Part shown: positions 43,690 to 53,108 of the stretch, one piece after another
Numbering within the stretch: position 1 is the first letter of the stretch
How the letters are laid out: each line of letters starts with the position of its first letter
The notes under the pieces: model-generated
Database searches by the model: none
What the model was told of the DNA's origin: nothing
What the model saw: only the letters and a program-made list of their open reading frames with translations
NCBI RefSeq assembly: GCF_000799715.1
Contig: NZ_JUHG01000016.1
Span: 310,001-374,000 of the forward strand
Reading direction: 5' to 3'
Length of the DNA: 64,000 nt
From: Martinezella rhizogenes
GTDB lineage: Bacteria > Pseudomonadota > Alphaproteobacteria > Rhizobiales > Rhizobiaceae
Made by a program: the position numbers and the translations under genes

Positions 43690-44889
43690 TCACGCCATCT
43701 TCCCCGGATTGAAAATCCCCGCCGGATCGAACTTTTCCTTGACGCGCGCCGACAATAGCGCCACCGCCTCCGGCTGCGGCTGGAAGGCCGGTGTCGTCGC
43801 ACGGGCGGCGGGCGTGGCGCGCAGCAAGGTCGCGTGGCCGCCGCCGAGGGCGTGGATATAGCGGCGGACGAGATCGCCTTCCGGTTCCGATTCCATCCGC
43901 ATCCAGACAAGGCCGCCCTGCCAGTCGTAATAGGCATCGACGCCGGCATCGAGACGAAGGGCGGCGACGAGCTGATGACCGATGCTCGGGGCGACAGAAA
44001 CGCGCCAGACGGGGCGCATCGTGCCGTCGGCATAGGGCTTCACATCGCGGATCTCGCGCCAGAGCCGCCGGCTCTCCGTCTCGGCGAGCCGTATCACTGG
44101 CCCGAGGCTACCCATGGCGGCGGCCAGTTTTTCGGCCCTGACCGAGACCGAACCGGCCAGACCCTCGATGCGTAGCACAGTCGCCTCGCCTTCCGGCAGC
44201 TTGCCGTCGAGAAAGGTCCAGCGGACGGTCAGTGGCAGATGCGCGGCGCCCGATATGTCGAGCGGCAATGCCATCACCGCCGCCATGGCATTTGCCGCCT
44301 CGGCATCGTTGAGGCCGGAAACGACGATCGTCTCCTCCGTCTTTGGTCGCGGCGGCACGCGGAAGGTGACCTCGGTCAAAAGCCCGAGCGTGCCGTGCGA
44401 ACCGGCCATCAGCTTGACCAAATCGAGACCGGTGACGTTCTTCATCACCCGTCCGCCGGCCTTGACGATCTCACCCTTGCCGTTGACGAAACGGACGCCG
44501 AGCAGGCTGTCGCGCGCGGCACCGCTGATGAAACGGCGGGGACCGGAAACATTGGCGGCAAAGACGCCGCCGATCGTCGGCTCCCCCTCGGTCGCCAGCA
44601 ACGGCCGATGATCCATCGGCTCGAAGGCCATCATCTGGCCGCTGTCGGCAAGCGCTGCCTCGACTTCGGCAACGGGCGTTCCCGCCCGTACGGTCATCAC
44701 CATCTCACCGGGATTATAGGCGACGATGCCGGTCAGTCCTTGCGAACATAATGTCGCGTCAGTGGCGACGGCATTGCCGAAGCCAGAGCGTGTGTTGCCG
44801 CCAATGACCGCCAGAGTGGCACCCCGGGCTGCATGGTCGCGAATGATGGCTGCGGCCTCGTCTTCTATCTTCGGCAGAAATTCGCTCAT
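43690..44889 (-). CDS. glcE: Glycolate oxidase FAD-binding subunit GlcE
   Basis: The 399-residue product is the second flavin-domain subunit of glycolate oxidase. The PCMH-type FAD-binding fold is shown by ATLAVIGGNTRSGFGNAV and EPTIGGVFAANVSGPRRFI. GRVMKNVTGLDLVKLMAGSHG is typical of GlcE. It ends IFNPGKMA, like the related GlcD C-terminus. Its ATG overlaps the glcD stop (ATGA), showing coupling. GlcD, GlcE and GlcF are all needed for activity. Confidence 0.95.
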   Translation of the reverse strand: MSEFLPKIEDEAAAIIRDHAARGATLAVIGGNTRSGFGNAVATDATLCSQGLTGIVAYNPGEMVMTVRAGTPVAEVEAALADSGQMMAFEPMDHRPLLATEGEPTIGGVFAANVSGPRRFISGAARDSLLGVRFVNGKGEIVKAGGRVMKNVTGLDLVKLMAGSHGTLGLLTEVTFRVPPRPKTEETIVVSGLNDAEAANAMAAVMALPLDISGAAHLPLTVRWTFLDGKLPEGEATVLRIEGLAGSVSVRAEKLAAAMGSLGPVIRLAETESRRLWREIRDVKPYADGTMRPVWRVSVAPSIGHQLVAALRLDAGVDAYYDWQGGLVWMRMESEPEGDLVRRYIHALGGGHATLLRATPAARATTPAFQPQPEAVALLSARVKEKFDPAGIFNPGKMA

Positions 44890-46325
44890 GCTGCGTTACG
44901 TCCGTCCAGCGGGAAGACCTTGGAAGGGTTGAGGATCCAGCCGGGATCGAAGGCGGCGCGCACCGACATCATCTGGGCGAGATCGACCTCTGCATATTGG
45001 TGCCGCATCAGGTCACGCTTCTCGATGCCGACGCCGTGTTCCCCCGTCAGGCAGCCGCCGGCGTCGACACAGAGCCGGAGGATATCGTTGCCCGCGGCTT
45101 CCGCCTTGGCAGCATCCTCGGGATCGTTGGCGTTGAACAGGATCAGCGGATGCATGTTGCCATCGCCGGCATGGAAGACATTGGCGACGCGCAGGCCATA
45201 ATGGTCGACGATCTCTGTGGTCTTCTGCAGGACATAGGAGAGCTGGCTGAGCGGCACCGTGCCATCCATGCAGATATAGTCGGCGATGCGACCGGTGGCG
45301 CCGAAAGCGGATTTACGGCCCTTCCAGATCAGCGCCGCCTCGGTTGCCGACTGGCATTCACGCACGGTCTTGACCTTGTGGGCGCGGGCGATGTCGACGA
45401 TGCTTTTCAGCATGTCGTCCATCTCCGCTTCCGAGCCCTCGACCTCGACGATCAACAGCGCACCGACATCGAGAGGATAGCCGGCATGGGCAAAGGCCTC
45501 GCAGATCTCGATCGCCTGCTTGTCCATGAATTCGATGGCGACGGGCACGATGCCGGCGGCAATGACATCGGCCACGCAGGCGCCCGCCTGTTCCGAGGTA
45601 TCGAAGCCGAACAGCACGGGTCGCGCGCCCTCCGGCTTGGCGATCAGCCGCACCGTCGCTTCCGTGACGATGCCGAGTTGCCCTTCAGAGCCGCAGACGA
45701 GGCCAAGGAGGTCATAGCCCGCCGCATCCAGCGCCTTGCCGCCAAGATCGATTACCGTGCCGTCGGTCAGCACCAGCTTGACGCCGAGCAGGTTGTTGGT
45801 GGTGACGCCGTATTTCAAGCAGTGCGCACCGCCGGAATTCATGCCGATATTGCCGCCGATGGTGCAGGCGAGCTGCGAACTCGGGTCGGGCGCATAAAAG
45901 AAACCGTCGGCCGAGACGTTTTCGGAGATGGTCAGGTTGGTGACGCCGGCCTGCACGGTTGCCGTGCGGTTGGCGAAATCGACGTCGAGAATGCGGCTCA
46001 TCTTGGAAAGGCCGAGCACGACGGCATCTTCCTGCGGAATGGCGCCGCCGGAAAGCGAGGTGCCGGCGCCGCGCGGCACGACGGGAATACCGTAGCGATG
46101 ACAGTATTTCATCACGGCGGCAACTTCGGCCGTCGAGCGCGGCAGGGCGACGGCGAGCGGCATGCGGCGATAGGAAACGAAGGCATCCGTCTCGAAGGGC
46201 ATCAACTCGCGCGGCTCGTGGATCAGGCATTCCGGGGCGAGAAGGTCGGTGAGATCAGCCACGATCTCGCTGCGGCGGGCCAGGACATCCGCGCGTGGTG
46301 CCAGAAATGAAATGGCCTCGGTCAT
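44886..46325 (-). CDS. glcD: Glycolate oxidase catalytic subunit GlcD
   Basis: The 479-residue catalytic flavoprotein oxidises glycolate to glyoxylate. The FAD domain has IPVVPRGAGTSLSGGAIP and GGNIGMNSGGAHCLKYGVT, and the C-terminal cap has HAGDGNMHPLILF and GEHGVGIEKRDLM. The start is the ATG at 46325, preceded on the minus strand by CAGGAGGAGAA. The reading frame stays open to 47540, but that part is antisense to the LysR gene and is not coding. It is the first gene of glcDEF. Confidence 0.96.
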   Translation of the reverse strand: MTEAISFLAPRADVLARRSEIVADLTDLLAPECLIHEPRELMPFETDAFVSYRRMPLAVALPRSTAEVAAVMKYCHRYGIPVVPRGAGTSLSGGAIPQEDAVVLGLSKMSRILDVDFANRTATVQAGVTNLTISENVSADGFFYAPDPSSQLACTIGGNIGMNSGGAHCLKYGVTTNNLLGVKLVLTDGTVIDLGGKALDAAGYDLLGLVCGSEGQLGIVTEATVRLIAKPEGARPVLFGFDTSEQAGACVADVIAAGIVPVAIEFMDKQAIEICEAFAHAGYPLDVGALLIVEVEGSEAEMDDMLKSIVDIARAHKVKTVRECQSATEAALIWKGRKSAFGATGRIADYICMDGTVPLSQLSYVLQKTTEIVDHYGLRVANVFHAGDGNMHPLILFNANDPEDAAKAEAAGNDILRLCVDAGGCLTGEHGVGIEKRDLMRHQYAEVDLAQMMSVRAAFDPGWILNPSKVFPLDGRNAA

Positions 46326-46383
46326 GGCGTTCTCCTCCTGCATCCAAATCGGGATACAGCCTCTTTTTAACGCCATATCACGG

Positions 46384-46416
46384 TTATCACTTTCCCGAAA
46401 TCGGCGCAAATGATAA
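46384..46416. promoter_or_regulatory. Candidate regulator dyad between glcD and the divergent LysR gene
   Basis: TTATCA (46384-46389) and TGATAA (46411-46416) form a 21-base-spaced dyad in the 123-bp gap between the two starts, a plausible position for LysR control of glycolate genes. Confidence 0.35.
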
Positions 46417-46448
46417 GCATTTATGCCAAAACAGGAACAAGTTACGCC

Positions 46449-47345
46449 ATGACCAACCTTGGGGATCTCGAAATATTCGCCAGCGTCGTCGCGACGGGCA
46501 GCATGTCGCTTGCCGGGCGTGCGCTCGGCTTTTCGCCAGCCGTCATTTCCAAGCGCATCAAGCGGCTGGAGGACAGGCTCGGCACGCGGCTCTTGCAGCG
46601 CACGACGCGGCAGATTTCGCTGACGGAAGCGGGCCAGGGCTTTTACGACCGGGTGCTCGCCATCCTCGCGGGGCTGGAGGAGGCCGAGGCCTACATCGCC
46701 GGCCGCTCCGCGCAGATGCAGGGCACGTTGAAAATCTCCGCTCCGACCTCCTTCGGCCGGCTGCATATCGCCCCGCACCTGAAGACCTTCATGCAGGCGC
46801 ATCCGGACCTGGCGATCAATCTCATCCTGACCGACGAATTCACCGATATCGTCGGCGGCGGCTATGATCTTGCCATCCGCATTGCCGAACTCACCGATTC
46901 CAGCCTGGTTGCCCGGCGCCTGGCTCCTGTGCGCCGGGTACTCTGCGCCTCGCCCGCCTATGTCGCCGCCCACGGCATGCCCGAGGACATCGACGATCTG
47001 CGCCGCCATGTCTGCCTGCCGGCGCACAATCATGATCCGTGGCGGCTGGAGGGACCGAAGGGCGCACTGACCTTTCGTCCGGAAGGCATGCTGATCACCA
47101 ATTCCAGCGAGGTCATTCGCGAAGCTGTCATCGCCGGCCTCGGCATCGCGCTGCGCTCCACCTGGGACATCGGCCCCGAACTGAAGGATGGCCGCCTGGT
47201 GCAGGTGCTGCCCGCCTATGAGGGCTCGCACAATGTCACGCTCTCGGCCGTCTACCCCAGCCGCCAGTTCCTGCCGGCGAAGGTACGCGTCTTCATCGAT
47301 TTCCTGGCGGAATTGTATGGGCCGGTGCCTTATTGGGAGCGATAG
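46449..47345 (+). CDS. LysR-family regulator, likely of the glycolate oxidase genes
   Basis: From the ATG at 46449 the product has 298 residues. The DNA-binding domain contains LEIFASVVATGSMSLAGR and ISKRIKRLEDRLGTRLL, and an effector domain follows from residue 90. The divergent position next to glcD makes glcDEF the obvious target. E. coli uses a GntR-type GlcC instead, so this arrangement differs, but control of glc is inference. Confidence 0.88.
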   Translation: MTNLGDLEIFASVVATGSMSLAGRALGFSPAVISKRIKRLEDRLGTRLLQRTTRQISLTEAGQGFYDRVLAILAGLEEAEAYIAGRSAQMQGTLKISAPTSFGRLHIAPHLKTFMQAHPDLAINLILTDEFTDIVGGGYDLAIRIAELTDSSLVARRLAPVRRVLCASPAYVAAHGMPEDIDDLRRHVCLPAHNHDPWRLEGPKGALTFRPEGMLITNSSEVIREAVIAGLGIALRSTWDIGPELKDGRLVQVLPAYEGSHNVTLSAVYPSRQFLPAKVRVFIDFLAELYGPVPYWER

Positions 47346-47611
47346 GCGACCAGCGGAGGAAGATGTTGCGGCGGGAATGTTCGGACATGCCGAAGATTTA
47401 TATTGTTTTCCCAGTATGATAGAAAGAGCCGGCGAGCAATTGCACCATCTGCGGCATGTAAACCGCACCCCATGTCGTTTACAGCACAATGACTGGCGAA
47501 TATCAGGGGCCGAATCAGCTCGTTTTTTTCTACTGAACACTCAATAAAGATGTGGGGAAACACCATATGTACTCCCAAGCAATGCATAATTTTTCCACAT
47601 AATGCTAATAT

Positions 47612-48151
47612 ATGACCGATTCTCAACTCAAGCTCTTTATGGTGACCCGACCCTTGGCCATTCTTACCCGTATCGCAAATGATGTGCAGCTCATGTTTCG
47701 GCGTCCGCCGCGACAGCAATATGCCGCGCTCTGCTATCGGATAAGGAAGAAGACGGGCGAGCTCGAAATGCTGCTGCTGACGAGCCGCGACACCGGCCGC
47801 TGGGTCATACCAAAGGGCTGGCCGATGCCGGGCAAGCTGTCGCATGAAGTTGCCGCCCGCGAAGCTTATGAAGAGGCCGGCGTGCATGGGACGGTGGAAA
47901 CCGAACCGCTGGGCGCGTTCAGCTATGACAAAGTCCTGAAGGACGGCATCCAGGTGCCCTGCCGGGTCCAGGTCTATGCGCTTGATGTCAGCAATCTCGC
48001 CAAGAATTTCAAGGAAAAGGGCGAGCGCACGATAGAGTGGGTCTCCTGCGACGAAGCCGTCAAGCGCGTTCGCGAGTCGGAGCTGCGCGATATCATCCTT
48101 GCCTTCCAGGTGCGGATGACGGCAGGGCCTGCCACAGCGCAGTCAAAGTAA
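47612..48151 (+). CDS. NUDIX hydrolase
   Basis: A 179-residue Nudix protein. The Nudix box begins at G69 (KGWPMPGK) and continues R83-E84-A-x-E87-E88-x-G90-V. The first glutamate of the consensus G-x5-E is Lys75 here, as in the KGWPM group found in alphaproteobacteria. Diphosphoinositol- or dinucleotide-polyphosphate-type substrates are possible. The start is uncertain: no good ribosome site precedes 47612, and ATG 47639 is an alternative. The 266 bp upstream hold no recognised feature. Confidence 0.88.
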   Translation: MTDSQLKLFMVTRPLAILTRIANDVQLMFRRPPRQQYAALCYRIRKKTGELEMLLLTSRDTGRWVIPKGWPMPGKLSHEVAAREAYEEAGVHGTVETEPLGAFSYDKVLKDGIQVPCRVQVYALDVSNLAKNFKEKGERTIEWVSCDEAVKRVRESELRDIILAFQVRMTAGPATAQSK

Positions 48152-48215
48152 GCTGCTAGATATTCCCAACACATAAATTGCGCCGAAACGATCGCCGGGC
48201 ATTGCCCGGTGCGCC

Positions 48216-49793
48216 GTGTCGCGTAAGACTATCCGTTTCGATTCTGAGAATGGCATGCCCGACGAACGACCGGCGACACTGACAAAACGGACGCTAGACA
48301 AGGACCTCGACAAACTCACCTATGTCGAGGATGCGGCCAACCATGTCACGAAGCTGCTGATCGCTCCCGGCCTTGGCCTGATCTTCCTTGGCCTCGCCAT
48401 GTTTGTTGCCGGCATTTACGTGCTGGACCGGCCCGGTGCGACGCTGGTCATCGCCGCCGTGGCGCTTGCAGGCTACATGGCCATGAACATCGGCGCCAAG
48501 GACGTCGCCAACAATGTCGGCGCGGCGGTCGGTGCCCGCGCCATCACCATGACGCAGGCCCTGGTCATGGCCGCCATCTTCGAAATTCTCGGCGCCACGA
48601 TCGCGGGCGGTCCTGTTATCAAGACCGTTTCGACCCATATCGTCGATACCGACCGGATCATCAGCAGCGGCAAGCTCGCCTGGTTGATGATGGCAGCGCT
48701 GCTGGCCGCCGCGCTCTGGATCAATTTAGCCACCTGGCTGAAAGCGCCGGTCTCGACCACGCATGCCATCGTCGGCGCCGTGGTGGGCGCGGGCGCCGCC
48801 GCCGTCGGGCCGGACATGGTCAACTGGCATGTGCTGGCGGCGATCTCCGCAGGCTGGGTGGTGACGCCCTTTCTCGGTGGCACGATCGCCGCCAGCATGC
48901 TGTTTTTCATCAAGACCTTCATCATCTATCGTAGCGACAAGATTGCCGCGGCCAAATACTGGATCCCCATTCTCATCGGCCTGATGGCCGGCGCCTTTTC
49001 CGCCTATCTTGTCCTGCAACTCGCCTCCAGGGATATGGTCGCCGGCCTCCCTACCCTGGCGATCGGCATCTGCGTCGGCCTGGTGACCTGGCTCTGCGCG
49101 CGCCCGCTCGTGGCGGCGCAGTCCGCCGGGCTGGAAAACAAGAACAGCGCGTTGCGCAAGCTTTTTCGCCTGCCGCTGATCTGTTCGGCGGCGCTGATGT
49201 CCTTTGCGCATGGGGCCAATGACGTTGCCAACGCCATCGGCCCGCTTGCGGCAATCGTGCGCAGCATCCGCCAGGGCGACGGCCTCAGCATCGTCGCCGG
49301 CGCCACCGGCCAGACCGTGCCCTACTGGGTGGTGCTGATCGGCGGCTGCGGTATTTCTGTCGGTATCCTGCTTTACGGCCCGCGCCTGATCCGCCTCATC
49401 GGCTCGCAGATCACCAAGCTCAACCCGATGCGCGCCTATTGCGTGGCATTGTCGGCGGCACTCACCGTCATCGTCGCCTCCTGGTTCGGCCTGCCCGTCA
49501 GCTCCACGCACATTGCCGTCGGCGCGGTCTTCGGCGTCGGCTTCTTCCGCGAATGGTACACCAGCCGCTCGAAACGGCGGCTGGACTACATGCGACAAAA
49601 GGCCGAAGCCTCCGGAATTGCCTGGCACGACATGGAAGAGGCCGACGAGCATAATCCCGACGAGATCCATCGCCGACGCCTCGTGCGCCGCTCGCATTTC
49701 ATGACCATTATCGCCGCCTGGGCCATCACCGTGCCGGTTTCGGCCCTGCTTGCAGCCACGGTGTATTGGGCTATGGTCGCGCTCTTCATTTAA
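48216..49793 (+). CDS. Inorganic phosphate transporter, PiT family (long form)
   Basis: The 525-residue product has about ten transmembrane segments in two inverted halves. The second family signature is normal (AHGANDVANAIGPLAAI), while the first reads GAKDVANNVGAAVGARAIT, with Lys where the family usually has Asn. The family takes up phosphate with a cation. This is a longer subtype than the classical rhizobial Pit (about 330 residues). The start is GTG at 48216, or ATG at 48255. rsmE follows after 10 bp. Confidence 0.88.
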   Translation: MSRKTIRFDSENGMPDERPATLTKRTLDKDLDKLTYVEDAANHVTKLLIAPGLGLIFLGLAMFVAGIYVLDRPGATLVIAAVALAGYMAMNIGAKDVANNVGAAVGARAITMTQALVMAAIFEILGATIAGGPVIKTVSTHIVDTDRIISSGKLAWLMMAALLAAALWINLATWLKAPVSTTHAIVGAVVGAGAAAVGPDMVNWHVLAAISAGWVVTPFLGGTIAASMLFFIKTFIIYRSDKIAAAKYWIPILIGLMAGAFSAYLVLQLASRDMVAGLPTLAIGICVGLVTWLCARPLVAAQSAGLENKNSALRKLFRLPLICSAALMSFAHGANDVANAIGPLAAIVRSIRQGDGLSIVAGATGQTVPYWVVLIGGCGISVGILLYGPRLIRLIGSQITKLNPMRAYCVALSAALTVIVASWFGLPVSSTHIAVGAVFGVGFFREWYTSRSKRRLDYMRQKAEASGIAWHDMEEADEHNPDEIHRRRLVRRSHFMTIIAAWAITVPVSALLAATVYWAMVALFI

Positions 49794-49803
49794 GAGGTTA
49801 CCC

Positions 49804-50541
49804 ATGCGCGCCAATTTCCGCATGCAGCGGCTGTTCGTGGTTTCGGACATCAAGGCAAATACCGGCATCGACGCCGATCAGGAGCAATTCAACTATCTGG
49901 CCAACGTGCTGCGCATGGAGGACGGCGCGGAGCTGTTGATCTTCAACGGCCGCGACGGCGAGTGGAAAGCACGCATCTCCTTTCCCTCGCGCAAGCGCAT
50001 TCTGATGACGCCGGTCGAGGAGACGCGGCCGCAGCCCGCCCCGTCCGATCTTCACTATCTCTTCGCGCCGCTGAAAGTCGGAAGGCTCGACTATCTCGTG
50101 CAGAAGGCGGTGGAGATGGGCGCCGGCCTGTTGCAGCCGGTCATGACTCAACATGTGCAGGGCAAGATCACCAATCTCGACAAGGTCAGGGCCAATGTCA
50201 TCGAGGCCGCCGAACAATGCGGCATTCTCGGCATTCCCGATGTCGCCGAGCCGGTAAAGCTCGCCGATCTTCTCGAACGCTGGCCAAGGGACCGCCGCAT
50301 CATCTATTGCGACGAGGGCGACGCCGGGCAGAATCCACTGCCGCTTCTGGCTGATATCAAGGAGAAGCGCCTGGCGCTGCTGGTCGGCCCGGAGGGTGGC
50401 TTCTCGGAGGAAGAGCGCGCGCTGCTGCGCAGCCTGGATTTCGTCACGGCCATTCCGCTCGGCCCACGCATATTGCGCGCTGATACCGCAGCGGTGGCTG
50501 CCATGGCGGTTATCCAGGCGGCGATCGGCGATTGGGATTGA
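49804..50541 (+). CDS. rsmE: 16S rRNA (uracil(1498)-N3)-methyltransferase RsmE
   Basis: RsmE methylates N3 of U1498 in 16S rRNA using S-adenosylmethionine. From the ATG at 49804 the 245-residue product shows the SPOUT-fold knot motifs LLVGPEGGFSEEERALL and LGPRILRADTAAVAAMAV. An N-terminal PUA-like domain precedes. AAGAGGTTACCC precedes the ATG. It starts 10 bp after the phosphate transporter stop and may be co-transcribed with it. Confidence 0.96.
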   Translation: MRANFRMQRLFVVSDIKANTGIDADQEQFNYLANVLRMEDGAELLIFNGRDGEWKARISFPSRKRILMTPVEETRPQPAPSDLHYLFAPLKVGRLDYLVQKAVEMGAGLLQPVMTQHVQGKITNLDKVRANVIEAAEQCGILGIPDVAEPVKLADLLERWPRDRRIIYCDEGDAGQNPLPLLADIKEKRLALLVGPEGGFSEEERALLRSLDFVTAIPLGPRILRADTAAVAAMAVIQAAIGDWD

Positions 50542-50692
50542 TCTGAACATCCCTCCCCCCCGGATACATGATCCTATTTTTTTGAACGGCTATTGAAAGA
50601 AATTCACTTGCACCGTACCTCAATCCGCTGCAATCACCCATCCAATAGGTCCACGGCTTGCGCGGGCTTCTTTCCGAGATCAAGGTAATACC

Positions 50693-52066
50693 ATGGCGCG
50701 CGATACCACCGACCAGACCCCGCTCTCCTCGGTCTCGGACATGACGGCCTATCTGGCCGACGGCAACAAGCCGAAGGAGCAGTTCCGCATCGGCACGGAA
50801 CACGAGAAATTCGTGTTCTTCCGCGCCGACAACAGCCCCGTGCCCTATGCCGGCGACGCCAGCATTTCCGCGCTCCTGAAGGGCTTGCAGGCGAAGTCCG
50901 GCTGGGATCCGATCCTGGACCGCGACAACATCATCGGGTTGGCAGAGCCGACCGGCATGGGTGCGATCTCCATCGAGCCCGGCGGCCAGTTCGAACTCTC
51001 GGGTGCGCCGCTCGAAACCATTCACCAGACCTGCAAGGAATCGAACCAGCATCTGGCAACGCTGCGCGAGATCGCCGAGCCGATGGGTATCCGCTTCCTC
51101 GGCATCGGCGGCAGCCCGAAATGGACGCTGGCCGAGACGCCGCGCATGCCGAAATCGCGTTACGACATCATGAGCCGCTACATGCCGAAGGTCGGCACGG
51201 AAGGTCTCGACATGATGTACCGCACCTGCACGATCCAGGTGAACCTCGACTTCTCCTCCGAAGAAGACATGCGCCGCAAGATGCGCGTGTCGATGAAGCT
51301 GCAATCGCTGGCGACGGCGCTGTTTGCCTCCTCGCCCTTCACCGAGGGCAAGCCGAACGGCCTCTCCTCCTGGCGCGGCGAGATCTGGAAGGACACCGAC
51401 AACCAGCGCGGCGGCCTGCTCGACTTCACCTTCCGCGACGATTTCGGCTTCCATGACTATGTCGAATGGGCGCTCGACATTCCCATGTATTTCGTCGTGC
51501 GCGACGGGCGCTATCACGACTGTACCCATGTCACCTTCCGCCAGTTCATGAACGGCGCGCTGAAGGGCGAGATCGCCGAGTGGGAACCGACCATGGGCGA
51601 CTGGACCAACCATCTCTCCACGCTGTTTCCGGACGTACGCCTCAAGCGCTTCCTGGAAATGCGCGGCGCCGACGGCGGCCCGTGGCGGCGCATCTGCGCC
51701 CTGCCGGCCTTCTGGGTCGGTCTGCTCTATGACGACGCGGCCCTTGCCGCCGCCGATGAACTGACCAAGGACTGGACCTTCGAAGAGGTCAACACGCTGC
51801 GCGATATCGTGCCCGTGCATGGCCTGAAGGCCGCCATCAAGGGCCATGGCCTGTTCGACGTCGCCCGCGATGTCATCGGCATTTCCCGTAGCGGCCTGAA
51901 GAGCCGCGCGCGGTTGAACAGCGACGGCCAGGACGAAAGCGTGTTCCTCGCACCCCTCGAGGAGGTGCTCGCCAAAAAGGGCACGCTCTCCGACGATCTG
52001 CTGATGCTCTATAACGGTCGCTGGAACCAGTCGGTTGAACCGGTCTTCGAGGAATATCAATACTGA
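50693..52066 (+). CDS. gshA: Glutamate-cysteine ligase (plant/alphaproteobacterial type)
   Basis: The first, rate-limiting enzyme of glutathione synthesis, joining glutamate and cysteine with ATP. The 457-residue product belongs to the group shared by plants and alphaproteobacteria: FRIGTEHEKFVF near residue 32, SIEPGGQFELSGAPLETIH about residue 90, then MYRTCTIQVNLDF. This is distinct from the E. coli GshA type. The product supplies glutathione for the GST and possibly for the Kef-type antiporter in this window. gshB is not present. Confidence 0.97.
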   Translation: MARDTTDQTPLSSVSDMTAYLADGNKPKEQFRIGTEHEKFVFFRADNSPVPYAGDASISALLKGLQAKSGWDPILDRDNIIGLAEPTGMGAISIEPGGQFELSGAPLETIHQTCKESNQHLATLREIAEPMGIRFLGIGGSPKWTLAETPRMPKSRYDIMSRYMPKVGTEGLDMMYRTCTIQVNLDFSSEEDMRRKMRVSMKLQSLATALFASSPFTEGKPNGLSSWRGEIWKDTDNQRGGLLDFTFRDDFGFHDYVEWALDIPMYFVVRDGRYHDCTHVTFRQFMNGALKGEIAEWEPTMGDWTNHLSTLFPDVRLKRFLEMRGADGGPWRRICALPAFWVGLLYDDAALAAADELTKDWTFEEVNTLRDIVPVHGLKAAIKGHGLFDVARDVIGISRSGLKSRARLNSDGQDESVFLAPLEEVLAKKGTLSDDLLMLYNGRWNQSVEPVFEEYQY

Positions 52067-52194
52067 GGGCCGGCTCCAATTCCGCGGTGACCGGCCGATA
52101 GAAACCGGTATGCGCCCTCTTTTTTCCCGCTATACTATCTGAATCAAGCGCCGCCTGATTCAGAAGCGGCCTCATTGCGGGGGAAGGAACTTCG

Positions 52195-53061
52195 ATGCTG
52201 CCACTCTTCGACATGATGATGCAGGCACAGAACGGCGCAGCCACTGAGGCGATGGCCAAGCAGTTCAACCTCGCGCAGGAGCAGGCGACCAAGGCGATGG
52301 CGGCGCTGATGCCCGCCTTTTCCTCGGGCTTCAAGCGCAGTGCGACCGACCCCTATAACTTCATGGGCGTGATGCAGGACATCACCTCCGGCAACTATGC
52401 CAAATATTTCGAAGACATGAGCAAGGCCTTCACGCCGCAAGGCATTGCCGACGGCAATAACGTACTGGGGCGCCTGTTCGGCTCCAAGGAGGTATCGCGT
52501 GCCGTGGCCGCGCAAGCCGCGCAGATGACCGGCATCGGCCAGGACATCTACAAGCGCATGCTGCCCGTCATGGCCGACACGCTGATGGGCGGCCTGTTCA
52601 AGGAAACCAGCGGCCAGATGCCCCAGATGGCCAATCCTTTTCTCAACACGGCAATGGGCGACATGATGCAGAACTGGCTGCAGAGCATCGGTTTTGCGCC
52701 CAAGCAGCAGCCGACGCCGCAGGCGAGCATCTTCGACAACCCCTTCACCCAGGCGATGGAGCTGATGTTCGGCTCGCAGCCTGCCGAGCGCGAAAAGCCC
52801 GCCGTCTCCAATCCCTTCCTCGACAATCCTTTCGCCAAGGCCTTTCAGGACATGATGCGCAACGTCTCGCCGGCTCAGGAACCGCCGAAGGAAGAGCCGA
52901 AAGCCAAGCCTGCGGCCCCCGGCGTCGATATGGCCGCCTATACCGAGATGTTCAACGCCATGTTCGACAGCGGCCTGGACGTGCAGAAAAACTATCAGAA
53001 GAACATGGAAGCGATCTTCGACAGTTATAAACCGGCGCAAGGTAAGCCTACGCCGAAATAG
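52195..53061 (+). CDS. DUF937-like protein with repeated NPF motifs
   Basis: A 288-residue hydrophilic protein, very rich in Met, Ala, Phe, Gln and Pro, with no signal peptide. The N-terminal 150 residues are predicted helical and resemble DUF937. Four NPF motifs follow: MANPFLNTAM, DNPFTQAMELMFG, SNPFLDNPFAKAFQDMM (two). A Pro/Lys-rich linker leads to a short helical end. GGGGGAAGGAACTTCG gives a strong ribosome site. Function is unknown. Confidence 0.75.
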   Translation: MLPLFDMMMQAQNGAATEAMAKQFNLAQEQATKAMAALMPAFSSGFKRSATDPYNFMGVMQDITSGNYAKYFEDMSKAFTPQGIADGNNVLGRLFGSKEVSRAVAAQAAQMTGIGQDIYKRMLPVMADTLMGGLFKETSGQMPQMANPFLNTAMGDMMQNWLQSIGFAPKQQPTPQASIFDNPFTQAMELMFGSQPAEREKPAVSNPFLDNPFAKAFQDMMRNVSPAQEPPKEEPKAKPAAPGVDMAAYTEMFNAMFDSGLDVQKNYQKNMEAIFDSYKPAQGKPTPK

Positions 53062-53108
53062 ACGTGAAGACCAACTAGGTTGCCATACGCCTTCTCGCGG
53101 TGGAAGAA

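Noticed and set aside
46326..47540. N-terminal extension of glcD giving an 884-residue frame
   Set aside because: The extension is antisense to the LysR gene at 46449-47345, contains no glycolate oxidase sequence, and the ATG at 46325 has a good ribosome site.
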